Assembly (NCBI RefSeq): GCF_018320785.1 | Contig: NC_054881.1 | Span: 20,832,275 to 20,896,274 of the forward strand | DNA length: 64,000 bases | Direction of reading: 5' to 3' | DNA from: Cheilinus undulatus | Taxonomy: Eukaryota > Chordata > Actinopteri > Labriformes > Labridae | Shown here: one piece after another, positions 12,601 through 23,373 of the stretch | Layout: each line of letters opens with the position of its first letter | How positions within the stretch are numbered: position 1 is the first letter of the stretch | The notes under the pieces: generated by a model | The model's input: only the letters and a program-made list of their open reading frames with translations | What the model was told of the DNA's origin: nothing | The model's database searches: none | Program-made: the position numbers and the translations under genes

Positions 12601-15600
12601 CTGCTGTACCCACCATGCTGAACGCTGAGGAAAGAGGATCTTTGAGGTCAGGTAAGGAACAAAAACTACCGTTGAAATTTCATTTCTACTTTAGTTAAAA
12701 AAACAAAAGAGGAAGAAGAAAAGGGAACACTTCCTTAAGTATCTATGTGTGTGTTTCACTGATAACATGAGTGATCAGAAAAATATTTTAAAATGGATCA
12801 AATAAGCTGATAAGCCTTTTATTTTATTGAAAGCCAGTCAATAAAATGTCCTAGAAATCACTCCAGATAGCACAGCCGGTGTTTTAATGTGAACATAAAG
12901 ATAACGTCATCCACAGTATCAGTAATCACATCCATGCGCAAACATCCCTCTGAAAGAATGTGTTTGCTGCATTGTTGGCTATTGTTCTCACCTGGAGGTC
13001 TGCGTTGGACAGGAGGTCAGCGAGAAGTTCAAATATTTGGGTACAGTCCTTGCAGATGTCCCCATTCTGTAAAATTTTGTCACAGATAGATGAACCATTT
13101 AAGTGATGAAACTACGAACACATTTAAAGTTGCTTCTACATGAATAACACATGTGAACAATATTTGTGCAGGGTTGTAAATCTTTAGTTGTTTTTAAATT
13201 TGTGTCATGAGAAAGAAATCTATTTGCATCTGTATCACTTCTGCCTGGCCCCTAACTAAAACTTAGAGGAGCATGTGAAACCTCAGTGCTTGATTTAAAA
13301 TCATGAGGTGTGAAAGCTGAAAAGACTTCCTCATTTTAAAAGATCAGTTCTCTCTGTAAGATGTCAACACTTGTTCTCTAACTTTCAGTTTGATTATACA
13401 GAGCAATGCGTCCTGAAATACTTGATTATATGTAATTATTGAAGAGTCAGACACAACAAAACACAGCCAGAAGTTTTAACTTATGTCACCTTTTATCATT
13501 TATTTTGTTTGATGAAAACAGCTGCTGTCGTGGTTTAAAAGGTGTTAACTAGTTACGCTCTGTTAAACATTCTGCTTTGCTCCTCACTTCCCATTTTTAA
13601 GAATTTATGTCTTCAGAGACATTAATGCTTCTTGGAAAGAGTGCTGAGGCACAAGGTAAAACAGATAAAAATAAGAAAATAGAATTGATTATTTTCAAAT
13701 GCCTAATTAAAATAATATGAATGGACGTTGCTCATCAATTGTACTTTTGCCTCCAAAACACTTTCCACATAATGATGATGTATCTGAAAGCAAAACATTT
13801 GCTTTTAAATTCCCTGTTTATGAAACAAAATATGAAAATAAAAAGTAAATATTTGACTCTCATGCAGGTCTCATGTTGGGCCAGCATACTGAAGTTTGGG
13901 AAAGGCTGCTCTAAGGTGTCTCTTAAAAATAATAATTTGCGCTGGAGTGTCATCCTGATTCTGTCTGCTTTTTTTGCCTCCAAAATAGTGGTGAAGAGAA
14001 AGATACTATTCCTATACTTTGAGGCACTGATGCTGTTGTACTCAAAACTATGGCTTATGATATTTTCTACTGTACAGAAAGGTCAAAAACTCCTCAAATG
14101 TATTACTTAAAAACACATTTAATCAAGACTGCATTCGTCTTTTCTGATACGTCTTATTTTTCCACCTGAGAGATTTCCTTGCTGACGAAGTTGTCAAAAT
14201 ATACCGTTTGATACGCTTGTTTGAAAATGTAGAGGTTCTTATGGTTAAAATTGATTAAAAGTTGGGAAAAATAGATAAAGATTAAAAAATGAAGCTAGAG
14301 ATCTGGTAACATTTTTTTTTTCCTGAAGCTGCTGTGAGAGAAAGAGAGAGGCTAGTACAATCTGCCCAAAAATTATAGCAAGTTTTGTAACATATTTATG
14401 CTATTTGAATTGATTTATTTGATTGGGACAATGCAGATTTACATAGTTTCATAACAGGGCATTAATCTGATGTGCTGCACCAAGAGTTTATAGCAATTGC
14501 TAATTTCCAACTCTCGTCCTTAGTTGGGCCTTTGAGTAAAAAATTCATAACATGATAACATTTAACTGCATAAAATGGCACAAGAGTTTACAGAGTAAAT
14601 AGACAATAAAATACAATATATATACATAAAAAACAAATCAAATTCTATAAACCAGTTCAAATATGAAGTTAAAAACATGACAGTCTAAGAATGATAACAG
14701 CTTTGGTTTGTTTTCAGCCAGCAGTGAAGGATTTTTAATCTGTGATTAGTTTTATTTCGGTTGGATTGCGCAGGATATCAAATATTGTAGGGCTAAAGAA
14801 TTTAGGAATATAAACATATTTTAATTATTTTTTCCAACGTTGTGATTTAGTATGCGATTATTATAACCAACACAATATAAGATAGCTGAAACTAGGGCTG
14901 AACTATTAAAAAAACACCTATTTGTGATTATTTTGACTCATACTGCAAATTCAGTATGAATTGTATTGAGGCAGTGTTTATGTTTATCTCATTCTCAGTT
15001 CGATTAAGTGAAACAAAAATGAGGACAGTAGGATTTTTGTTGTAAATTATTACCAACAAAAGACATTAGAATAGATTATTATTACTTTCTTTGTTTTAGC
15101 TGTGATATGAAAGTGATTTGATTTTTCTGGAACTGAGTCAAAGTTTTAAAATCTGGTATTGTTGCAACTCTATCACTTAAATGTGGTTAAAAGTAGCTTA
15201 ACCTCCTCTGGTTACAGCATGAAACAAGTAAGATTAATAGTGGCACGCCCAAAAGTATGGTCCTGAAATTCTCTACAACTTTTTCATTTCACAGTGTTTC
15301 TTGTGGAGTTGAGTTGTACCTGGGCGGTGGATTTCTGGATGTATGTCCTGAAAATAATTTTAGTTAATGTGATGCACAACTTGAATCTGCAGATCTACTT
15401 TATTCTCGTTATTCTCACCTTTGTGTTAGAAACGCTTACCATAAGCCAACACCTGATTTTGTAAGCAACAGTGTATTTTATCTTATATTGATATTCAAAG
15501 TGAGTAACTTACTTCTGTCAGGGGGTCTGGGACTTTCTTCAGACCATCACCATCATTAAAAGCTGAAGACAGAGCTGTAGGGTAAAATTTACACAGTGAA

Positions 15601-15745
15601 TAAATCCTTATTTTTTTTTTTCACAAACTTCAATTATTATTTAACTATTCACTCTGTAATTTTTAGTGATTCTTCAGTGAAGCATAATCTCACCACAGCC
15701 TTCAAGGCAAATGAAGAGAAGCAAAACGATCTTAAGCAAGGCCAT
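9631..15745 (-). CDS. sftpb: Surfactant protein B-like saposin-domain protein
   Basis: Secreted lipid-binding protein of the saposin fold. Coding exons in transcript order: 15745-15694, 15574-15513, 13066-12992, 10833-10705, 10556-10443, 10350-10270, 10114-9931, 9830-9772, 9687-9631. All have GT/AG borders and join in phase to give 270 residues. A 3' UTR intron (9621-9547) follows. Residues 1-17 are a signal peptide (MALLKIVLLLFICLEGC). SapB domain 1 spans ~41-119 and SapB 2 ~150-225; each keeps six cysteines (domain 1: ICKDC, HMC, KIC, LCKTIGLC). Residues 233-262 form a C-terminal SapA domain (PCTLP..CKDF..CG..FYCQKFAW). The SapA tail separates it from NK-lysin/granulysin. Prosaposin has four SapB domains and human SFTPB three; this one has two and no N-terminal SapA. 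SFTPB lies near MAT2A in mammals, which supports the name. Naming among sftpb paralogs is uncertain. Confidence 0.85.
10887..11975 (+). repeat. TTTTTGCCAC repeat A inside the saposin gene intron
   Basis: Begins with CAGTGGTTCTCAAA at 10887, a hAT-type terminus, just after CTCTAGAC, a typical hAT target. A GGCAAGGCACACTAATGTGCC-like segment follows. The centre (11230-11860) is a long degenerate minisatellite of units such as TTTTTGCCACTTTT and AACCCATTTTTGCC. The right end is eroded near GGTGTGCCTTGGGCG (11948). It lies in the 2.2 kb intron between the exons at 10833 and 12992. ORFs here in either strand are artefacts of the repeat. Confidence 0.7.
13067..15512 (-). other. Large intron of the saposin gene
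   Basis: AT-rich 2.4 kb intron. A decayed interspersed repeat (GGGCTGAACTATTAAAAAAA near 14895, of a type common in fish hAT-derived repeats) is the only recognisable content. ORFs at 13721-14110 and its complement look random. Confidence 0.5.
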
Positions 15746-15816
15746 CTTCTGTGATTTTCAGGCTCCTCGTTAAGCGTCTTCCCTCCTGTGATCTGTACAG
15801 AGAGCTGTAGCTGCAG

Positions 15817-15824
15817 CTTATATT
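15817..15824 (-). promoter_or_regulatory. TATA-like box of the saposin gene
   Basis: Minus-strand AATATAAG about 75 bases upstream of the ATG at 15745, which would leave a 5' UTR of roughly 40-50 bases. Position and sequence fit a TATA box. No other core element was evident. Confidence 0.55.
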
Positions 15825-16427
15825 TGGCATAGCCCACCTAACACTGCAGCCCCCACCAACCAGATTCTAAAGGGGAGTGAATAGCTCAGACTAGTGTGAT
15901 AAGATATGGATTTAGCTTTGCAGAACCATTTTTTTTCTCCAACCAGTAAGTTATCGTCAGTCAGGTTTCATATCCTCAAACCAAGATATACAAACTTCAG
16001 AACTAAAATAAGTTGTGACTGCATAGTGTCACATCCTCTACTTTTAGTTTGATACATTCTAGCTCTAAATACTCACATGACTGTTGAAGTTTTTCTTTGT
16101 GCAAATGGCAGCCACTTAGCTATAAAACTCACTGAAATGCACCATATTTATTTTTTCTTATCACCCAATGCCAAAAATAATAAATTAAAATAGTATCACA
16201 ACATTGTAGACAGACATGTAATTTCACCTTTGTTTTGAGAAATGCTGAGAGTTACCTGAGAATAGCCTGCAGCCCCTCTTAGAAACTGTGGTTCGCTTGA
16301 TCAAGCATGACCCTGTTACTCTGGCAACTCCTAGTGGCAGCTTCAAATAAAACACGACAGTGTAGAGAGAAATGCATACAGCTACTGTAACTCTCTAAGC
16401 ATTGATCTGACCTCTGAAAATGGGATT

Positions 16428-17738
16428 TTGTCTACTCTTGGTTAAGTTGGGGTCGGGGCCCCCTTTAGGGTCATGAGATGCTTAAGGGGGGTCACCAGGT
16501 GCCTTAAAAAAATTAAGGAATATTTTTCTAATGATTTTTTTCCAACCTATGTTGCTATTATTATTTGAAACTTTCTATCTATTTCTGCACAATTTGGACC
16601 CATTTTTGTTATTTTTTGACTTTATACTAATTTTGCCACATTTTAACCCATTTTCATCACTTTTTCTGACCAGTTATTGCCAATTCTAACACAACTTTGC
16701 CACTCTAAACCCATTTTTGTCCATTTTAAACCCTTTCCACCACTTTTTTCTGTTTCTGTCCCTTCTGTTGTTGCCTATGTTGAGCCATTATTGTCACCCC
16801 CTTTTTTTTTTTACCACTTTTTACACACATTTCAACCCATTTATGCATATTTCTGCTTTTTGCATCTCAATTAACCCATTTTGGCTAGTTTTGCAGACCT
16901 ATTTCTGATGCTTTTAATCCCCTTTTAGCCCTTTTTATGCCTGCTTTTGCCACTTAAATCAATTTTTACCTTTTTTTTTTTCAAATTTTTGTCACTTTTA
17001 TCTAATTCTTGCCATTTCTAATGAAGTTCTGCTACTTTTAAAGTTCCATTTCACCACCTTTTCCACCAACTATTTTTTTAATTTCTGTTTTTAAGATATT
17101 TACATTTTTAAGATGGTTATACACTGTGGCACAAATGAATAAAAACAGATATGTGTTGATATGATAAGAGTGGCTATTATTCATGGTAACCCCTTAAAGT
17201 CTGTTGTATCATATTTCATACATACTTTTATGATACCTCTATCTAATCAATATGATCAATAAATTACTAAAAACTTCTGATTACAATCTGATAAATAATA
17301 AAAATGCCATCAAGTGGATTATCAGTTACCAAAAGCACCTAATGTATCAAATATGACACAAAAAACATGTATGTTAAATTTTATGTAAATTTGGATTTTG
17401 GGGATTTCAGTAGAAAGTTAAATACTCTTTTCAGTCCCCAAAACTTTGAAATTTCTGGCCATAATTTGTGTTTTCAGGCTTTAATGGGTTAAATTTAAAA
17501 TATGGGTATCACAGCTTAACTTTACAATGGACCATGATTTTACTGACCTCCATTAGCTTCCAGTGTAGCTAGGTCCCAGAAAGCTCTCCCCTTTATCTCC
17601 CCTTGTGGGCAGCCTTGTCTGCAAATGACTATTCTTGATTGTGCATGACTGTTCAACCACCTTCAGCTACATTGGAGACCCCTGTTCTGTGACACCTTTA
17701 TTTTGGGGGTTGCGGGCTGAAAAGGTTGAGAACCACTG
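16428..17738 (+). repeat. TTTTTGCCAC repeat B (plus orientation)
   Basis: The left end is a decayed hAT-like terminus running into GGGGTCGGGGCCCCCTTTAG. The middle holds degenerate units (CCCATTTTTGTCCATTTTAAACC, TTTTTACCAC) over ~16560-17080. The right end reads GGTTGCGGGCTGAAAAGG then TTGAGAACCACTG at 17738, the reverse of CAGTGGTTCTCAA. It is the same family as copy C but in the opposite orientation, with 543 bp between them. I could not find a clean target duplication at the left. Confidence 0.65.
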
Positions 17739-18273
17739 TAACAGAGAATAAAAAGAGCTAAAGAATAAAGAGTAAACTGCAGTCAAGACACCGATTACAC
17801 CTGCCAATCTCTGAGGTGATTATGAGAGTTCTGATTCTTATGATTGTTAAAAGCGTGGAGAAGGTGAACAACAGAAACTGCCCAAGAAATGTACAGTGAA
17901 CCCTTTTTTTTAAGTAATAACTAGATGGAAATACAACTGTAGGTGCTGCATGAAGATTCACAACTTTATTCATTCCACAGAAAAATTCAGTTTTTGCAGT
18001 CTACCCAGACCATACGTACATTTACAAAAATCAGGAAATGTCAGAGACAATTATGAATAGCCAATACATACAGTAGACCAAGGTGCTCATTGCTATGTTG
18101 GCACCCTCAGGTGGTCTCTGTGGGAACGGCACACCCCTGGGTCAGGCAAGTTCACATTTAGGCGGGCCACACACTGGACATTTTTAAATCTGAAACCATG
18201 TTAAAGCCGTGGGAGACCACAGACATGAGGACAATTTCAAAAGATTTTTCATCTTTAATCCTCTGAATGCACA
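17739..18273. other. Spacer between inverted repeats B and C
   Basis: Unique-looking sequence of ~535 bp separating two inverted copies of one repeat family. No gene, RNA or promoter was recognised. Confidence 0.5.
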
Positions 18274-18281
18274 CCCTAGAC

Positions 18282-19526
18282 CAGTGGTTCTCAACCTTTT
18301 CAGCCCGCAACCCCCTAAATAAAGGTGCCAGAGTCCAGGGACCCTGACTGTACCTGAAGGCGGTTGAACACAGCCATGCACAATTAAGAATAGCCATGTG
18401 CAGACAAGGCCACCCATAAAGGGGCGATAAATGGGAGAGTTCTCTGGTGCCCAGCCAATCTGGGGGCCCATGGTGGTCAGCAAAATCATGGTCCATTGTG
18501 AGGTTAAGCTGTGGTATCCATATTTACCTGTATTGAACTTGAATAATAACCAAACTTACCAAAATAACAAACGTCTTTATTTATTCATGTGTGGTGAAAA
18601 TCCTCCCTAAAAATGTAAAACCCTTTTGTTTGAAAAAGAATTAAAATGGTTTAAAAATTTCTAAAATGGGTTACTAATGGCAAAAAATGGTGGAAAGGGT
18701 GGTGAAGTTGGATTTTAAAGGTAGCAGAAAGGGGTTATAAGTAGCAAAAATAAGATAAAAATGGCAAAAATGGGCTAAAATGGCAAAAGTTTGTATAAAT
18801 AGTGGTAAAATGGAGTAAAAAATAGCTTGAAATTGGCAAAAATCGGTGGAAATTTGGTGTAATTCTGTTAAAATTTGATATACATTGATATCCTTAACTG
18901 AGAAAGAAAAAATAGACAGATGTTGGCAGAAATTGGTTAAACTAACTAAAATGGACATATCAAATGGCAAAATGTGGTTAAAATGGGAAAAATTTGATGT
19001 GAAAAGGGGTTTATAGTGGCAATAATGGGTCAACAGAAGCAACACTAAGCTTAAGTGGCAAGAAATGGTTTAGAAGTGGCAAAAACATTCAGAAAAATTG
19101 ATGGAAAGAGTTTAAAACTGACAAAAATAGGTGTTAAATGGCAAAAATGTGTTAAAAATGGTGGGAAATGGGGCGCACCGGTAGTTGAGTGGTTAGGGCA
19201 CGCACCATGTACGTGGGTGGCCTAGGTTCAAGTCCGGCCTGTGGCACCATTTCCTGCATGTCTCTTCCCGCTCTTTTCCCTGTTTCCGAGTCCATCCACT
19301 GTCTTCCTCTATCTAATAAAGGCATGAAAAGGCCCAAAAATAAATATTTTTAAAAAATGGTGGGAAAATTTGATGAAAAGGGCAAAAAAAAAAATTTGGA
19401 AAAATTAGTGTTAAGTGGCAACGGTGTAATTCAAAAAATATTCTTAGTTTTTTTAGAGCATCTGGAGACCCCCCTCAGTGTCTCGCGACCCCAAAGGGAT
19501 CCTGACCCCAAGGTTGAGAGCCACTG
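18282..19526 (-). mobile_element. hAT-like non-autonomous element C
   Basis: Bounded by CAGTGGTTCTCAACC (18282) and the inverted GGTTGAGAGCCACTG (ending 19526). Flanks are CCCTAGAC (18274-18281) and CACTAGAC (19527-19534), an 8-bp target duplication with one mismatch, as expected for hAT. The interior is a degenerate minisatellite built from GGCAAAAATGG-type units, the complement of repeat B. It has no transposase. A SINE sits inside (19169-19352), so that insertion is younger than this element. Confidence 0.78.
19169..19352 (+). mobile_element. tRNA-derived SINE
   Basis: About 184 bp with an internal RNA polymerase III promoter: an A-box-like TAGTTGAGTGG near 19180 and a B box GGTTCAAGTCC at 19225-19235. 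It is flanked by a perfect 15-bp target duplication AAAAATGGTGGGAAA (19154-19168 and 19353-19367). The tail is A/T-rich after CTAATAAAGGCATG. The clean duplication and intact B box point to a fairly recent insertion. Confidence 0.85.
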
Positions 19527-19760
19527 CACTAGACGACTCAGCCAGACTGTCAGATGACTAGAGACTGCACACCTGCCGACCTGCCAGCAATCTCAGGTGG
19601 TCACATGACTACAGAAAAAACAAACAGGGATGTCTGTCGATACCCTCTTGCTGTCCCAGGCATGTCTTACAGGTGCAAATCATAAAACAAGGCAAAGACT
19701 CAGAACAGTAAGCTTTTTTGATACATTAACCAAAACCTGCTGTTTTCTATTAGTTAAAAC

Positions 19761-20270
19761 TGTGGTGTTTATGTTGTATTGAGCATTTTATTTTTATGGA
19801 ACTTCCGGTTTCCGGAGCTGGCTGCTGGCTGTTAACTTTACTTTGTTTCTCCTGAGGCGTTCACCCTTCCCCCCTGGTGCTGTGGAGAGGCTCACCTGCA
19901 GCGAATCATCTAATCACTCCTGCTATTTAGGACCAGCTGCAGCTCTCTACAGCGCCTGAGTCTTGTCTACATTACCTCACGGTAAACGTCGTCTCCGGGC
20001 TCCTTCTCGTGATCCTTCAGAGAAGTTCTTTGTGCTTTTGATGATTCCAGTGATCTCTAGTGTTTGCATTTTGTGTACATTGTTGCTAACATGCCTCTCC
20101 TCCTTTTTTCCAGTGCCTCCTGCTCAATTCACCACAGCCAGCTCCAGCACTCCCTCACTCCCTCCTGGACTCTTGGAATCCCCTTCCCTGGTGCACTTAC
20201 CCTCACAATAAAACTGTTAAAACTGCTTCCGTCTCCGCACCTGAGTTCAACCCTTACACAAAACATCACA
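19761..20270 (+). repeat. 5' LTR
   Basis: 510 bp, ends TG/CA. It is nearly identical to the 3' LTR; visible differences are A for G in the GGACCAGCTGC word, T for C in GTTGCTAAC, and a missing CCTGG-type 5-bp block near 20196. An AATAAA lies near 20207. ORFs in the LTR occur twice because the LTR does. Confidence 0.95.
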
Positions 20271-20287
20271 GATGACTCAGGCCAGAA

Positions 20288-21310
20288 ATGGACTCAGCGG
20301 AATCGGACACCCTCAAAACAGCCATCACCCACCAAGGACAATGACTAGGACAGCACGAATCCATGTTAAAAGGTATCATGCAATCTCTTCAGACTCTCAA
20401 CACCCAGGTGTCCAACATATCCGAGCAGTTACTCTCAGCCACTCAGCCTCACCACCCTACTCCTGAGCCTCCACCTGTTAGTGTTCAGCCACACTCAGTA
20501 GATCCCTCACCTTCTCCTCCCCTCCCCCACTATAGAGAGCCTCATGTACCTCACCCTGATTTCTTTTCCGGAGAAATAGGTAGCGCTAGTGGGTTTTTGT
20601 TAAGATGTTCCCTTGTGTTTGACCAGCAGCCCCTGAGTTACCCCACAGACAGGGCCAAGATAGCTTTTGTGATCAATTTGTTACGTGGGAAAGCCTCCCG
20701 CTGGGCCACTTCTGTTTGGGAGAGAGAATCCCCAGTGTTAGCTTCCTACTCTTTATTTTCTAGTGAACTATGTTGGATTTTTGATCATCCCCTCCAGGGC
20801 CAGGAAGCAGCCAAACGTTTATTTTCCCTCTCCCAGGGTCACCAATCCGTAGCGGATTTCTCCATTGATTTTCGTATTGTAGCCTCTGAGAGCGGGTGGG
20901 GGGAGACCGAGCTCAAAGGGGTTTTTCTTAGAAGTCTTTCTAGTGAGCTTAAGGATGAACTTGCTTCCCGGGATGAACCTGACTCCCTTGAGGGTTTAAT
21001 TTCACTAGCCATTCACATTGACAACCGTCTGAGGGAGAGACGCAGAGAGAGGAGTCAACAAAGGCCCTCCAGCTCCCGTCCTGTAGCTCCCCCCTCTGGT
21101 CAGTCTGCTCTTCAGTCTCCGGAACACACTAGGTCTTCCCGTGATTTTTCCTCCACTCCTGTTGATGAACCTATGCAGTTAGGTCGCACCCGACTAACCC
21201 CCAGTGAGCGCCAAAGACGTGTTAGCCTTAGATTGTGTATCTACTGTGGTCAGACTGGTCACTTTCTCGCTAATTGTCCCCAGACGCCAAAAGACAGGGC
21301 TCACCCGTGA
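20288..21310 (+). CDS. Gypsy gag-like polyprotein, stop near its start
   Basis: The longest clean ORF is 20363-21310 (315 residues). The same frame is open upstream to an ATG at 20288 except for one TGA at 20342-20344. That upstream stretch has gag-like composition, so the natural start is probably 20288 and this copy carries a nonsense codon at position 19. The capsid-like part is followed by an arginine-rich stretch ([12 protein letters not shown]) and one zinc knuckle [14 protein letters not shown] (CX2CX4HX4C) at the C-terminus. The product would form the particle shell and bind the element's RNA. It overlaps the pol frame by 37 bases. Confidence 0.85.
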
Positions 21311-23373
21311 ACGAGGGCACTCGGGTGAGCCAGACCTCTTCCTCCTCTAGCCCTCCCCTGCGCATAGCCGTTCCCTCTAGTGTCCTCTGGGGGCGCGATT
21401 CCGTGCCCATTAGAGCACTTGTAGACTCTGGAGCTGATGACAACTTTATTCAGGACACGTTAGCCCAACAGCTCCAGCTCCCCCTTGAACCCCTACCGAC
21501 TCCTAAGAACGTCACCGCCTTAGACGGCAGGTTGCTTGCTAAGGTTACTCACCGGACCGTCCCCATAACCCTCATTATCTCGGGTAATCACAGTGAAAAG
21601 ATTCAACTGTTTGTCATTCCGTCCCCTCACGCTCCCGTTGTTCTAGGTCTCCCCTGGCTCCAATTACATAATCCTCAGATCAATTGGAAAACCGCTACCA
21701 TTACCAATTGGAGCGTACACTGCCACTCTCACTGCTTGCGTTCAGCCAATCCACCGGTCAGTCGCCCTTCCGTCACCCCCACTCCTCCTGATTTATCCAG
21801 TGTCCCTCAGGAATACCACGATTTAGCCCCGGTCTTCAGCAAAGACCTAGCTGTCTCTCTCCCTCCTCACCGTCCCTATGACTGTGCGATCGATTTGTTC
21901 CCTGGCGCATCCCTGCCTAGTAGCCGCCTGTACAACCTCTCCGCCCCGGAGAGGGTGGCCATGGAGACATACATTCATGACTCCTTAGCCACAGGTCTCA
22001 TCCGTCCCTCCTCGTCTCCTCTAGGAGCTGGTTTCTTTTTTGTTAAAAAGAAAGACTCCACACTCCGCCCCTGTATCGATTTCAGAGGCCTTAACGACAT
22101 CACGGTGAAAAACAAATACTCACTTCCCCTTATTGACCCCTCTTTCGAGCCTCTCTGTTCTGCCCAGGTCTTCTCCAAGCTAGATTTAAGAAATGCCTAC
22201 CATCTCATCAGAATTAAGGAGGGGGACGAATGGAAAACAGCCTTTAAGACTCCCATTGGCCACTTCGAATACCAGGTCATGCCTTTTGGTTTCACTAACG
22301 CCCCCGCAGTTTTCCAGGCCCTCATAAATGATGTGCTCAGGGACATGCTCAATCGCTTCGTGTTTGTATATCTTGACGATATACTGATCTTCTCACGGTC
22401 ACTCCAGGAACACCAGCAACATGTTCGCTTAGTCCTCCAGAGGCTCCTTGAGAACAAGCTTTATGTCAAACCCGAGAAATGTGAGTTTCACACCCCCTCT
22501 GTCAGTTTTCTAGGTTTTATCATTGCCCAGGGCCAATTACAACCCGATCCAGCTAAGATTAGGGCAGTCACTGATTGGCCCGTCCCATGTAACCGTAAGG
22601 AACTCCAGCGATTTCTAGGCTTCGCAAACTTCTATAGGAGGTTCATTAGAGATTACAGTAGGGTGGCTGCTCCCCTCACTAGGCTCACCTCCCCTAGCTC
22701 CCTCTACCGGTGGTCACCTGAGGCTGCTGAGGCATTCACCAGGCTCAAGACTCTGTTCACGTCTGCTCCCGTCCTCAAGCACCCGGACTCCTCCCTCCAA
22801 TTCGTGGTGGAGGTGGACGCCTCGGAGACCGGAGCCGGGGCTGTACTGTCACAAAGAGACCCCGTAACTAAGAAGCTTCACCCTTGTGCCTTTTTCTCTC
22901 GTCGTTTGTCCCCGTCGGAGAGGAATTACGACGTGGGAAACCGAGAGCTGCTGGCTGTGGTGTGGACATTACAAGAGTGGAGGCACTGGCTCGAGGGCAC
23001 GCGACAGCCCTTCATCATTTGGACAGACCACAAGAACCTCGCCTATCTGCGCACGGCTCGCAGACTCAACTCCCCCCAAGCCCGGTGGGCTCTTTTTCTC
23101 AGCCGTTTCCACTTCACCCTCTCCTACAGGCCGGGCTCCAGAAACACTAAACCGGATGCCCTTTCCCGTGTGGACTCTCCTCCTCGTGAGAGTGTTGAGC
23201 CGGACCTGATTCTTTCCCCCTCCTGTATCGTCGGTGCTGCCACATGGGACATCATCCAGACGGTCAAGGACGCCCAGAAAAACCCAACCGGATCCCGGTA
23301 CTGGACCCCCAGACCGTCTCTTAGTCCCGGACTCAGCTTGCTCTCCAGTGCTCCAGTGGGCTCACGCATCTAG
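21274..23373 (+). CDS. Gypsy pol: protease, reverse transcriptase, RNase H
   Basis: Open for 699 residues in the -1 frame relative to gag, with a 37-bp overlap, suggesting gag-pol expression by -1 frameshifting or reinitiation. Aspartic protease active site LVDSGADD (residues ~49-56). Reverse transcriptase holds the conserved KLDLRNAYH block and YLDDILIF (residue ~366). RNase H starts near [12 protein letters not shown], with TDHKNLAYL further on. The linker [11 protein letters not shown] ends RNase H. The frame fails after ~23280 near a GAAAAACCC run, where the integrase continues one frame over, so this copy cannot make a full Pol without correction. Confidence 0.93.
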   Translation: MSPDAKRQGSPVNEGTRVSQTSSSSSPPLRIAVPSSVLWGRDSVPIRALVDSGADDNFIQDTLAQQLQLPLEPLPTPKNVTALDGRLLAKVTHRTVPITLIISGNHSEKIQLFVIPSPHAPVVLGLPWLQLHNPQINWKTATITNWSVHCHSHCLRSANPPVSRPSVTPTPPDLSSVPQEYHDLAPVFSKDLAVSLPPHRPYDCAIDLFPGASLPSSRLYNLSAPERVAMETYIHDSLATGLIRPSSSPLGAGFFFVKKKDSTLRPCIDFRGLNDITVKNKYSLPLIDPSFEPLCSAQVFSKLDLRNAYHLIRIKEGDEWKTAFKTPIGHFEYQVMPFGFTNAPAVFQALINDVLRDMLNRFVFVYLDDILIFSRSLQEHQQHVRLVLQRLLENKLYVKPEKCEFHTPSVSFLGFIIAQGQLQPDPAKIRAVTDWPVPCNRKELQRFLGFANFYRRFIRDYSRVAAPLTRLTSPSSLYRWSPEAAEAFTRLKTLFTSAPVLKHPDSSLQFVVEVDASETGAGAVLSQRDPVTKKLHPCAFFSRRLSPSERNYDVGNRELLAVVWTLQEWRHWLEGTRQPFIIWTDHKNLAYLRTARRLNSPQARWALFLSRFHFTLSYRPGSRNTKPDALSRVDSPPRESVEPDLILSPSCIVGAATWDIIQTVKDAQKNPTGSRYWTPRPSLSPGLSLLSSAPVGSRI

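Noticed and set aside
9631-15745. NK-lysin/granulysin or prosaposin identity for the saposin gene
   Set aside because: NK-lysins have one SapB and no SapA tail; prosaposin has four SapB domains and two SapA. The two-SapB plus C-terminal SapA layout suits an SFTPB-like gene best.
18674-19045. 123-codon minus-strand ORF
   Set aside because: Same minisatellite family (element C) read on its other strand; not a gene.
19963-20211. ORF beginning MSTLPHGKRRLR, repeated at 24848
   Set aside because: It lies in both LTRs of the Gypsy element and is duplicated only because the LTR is.
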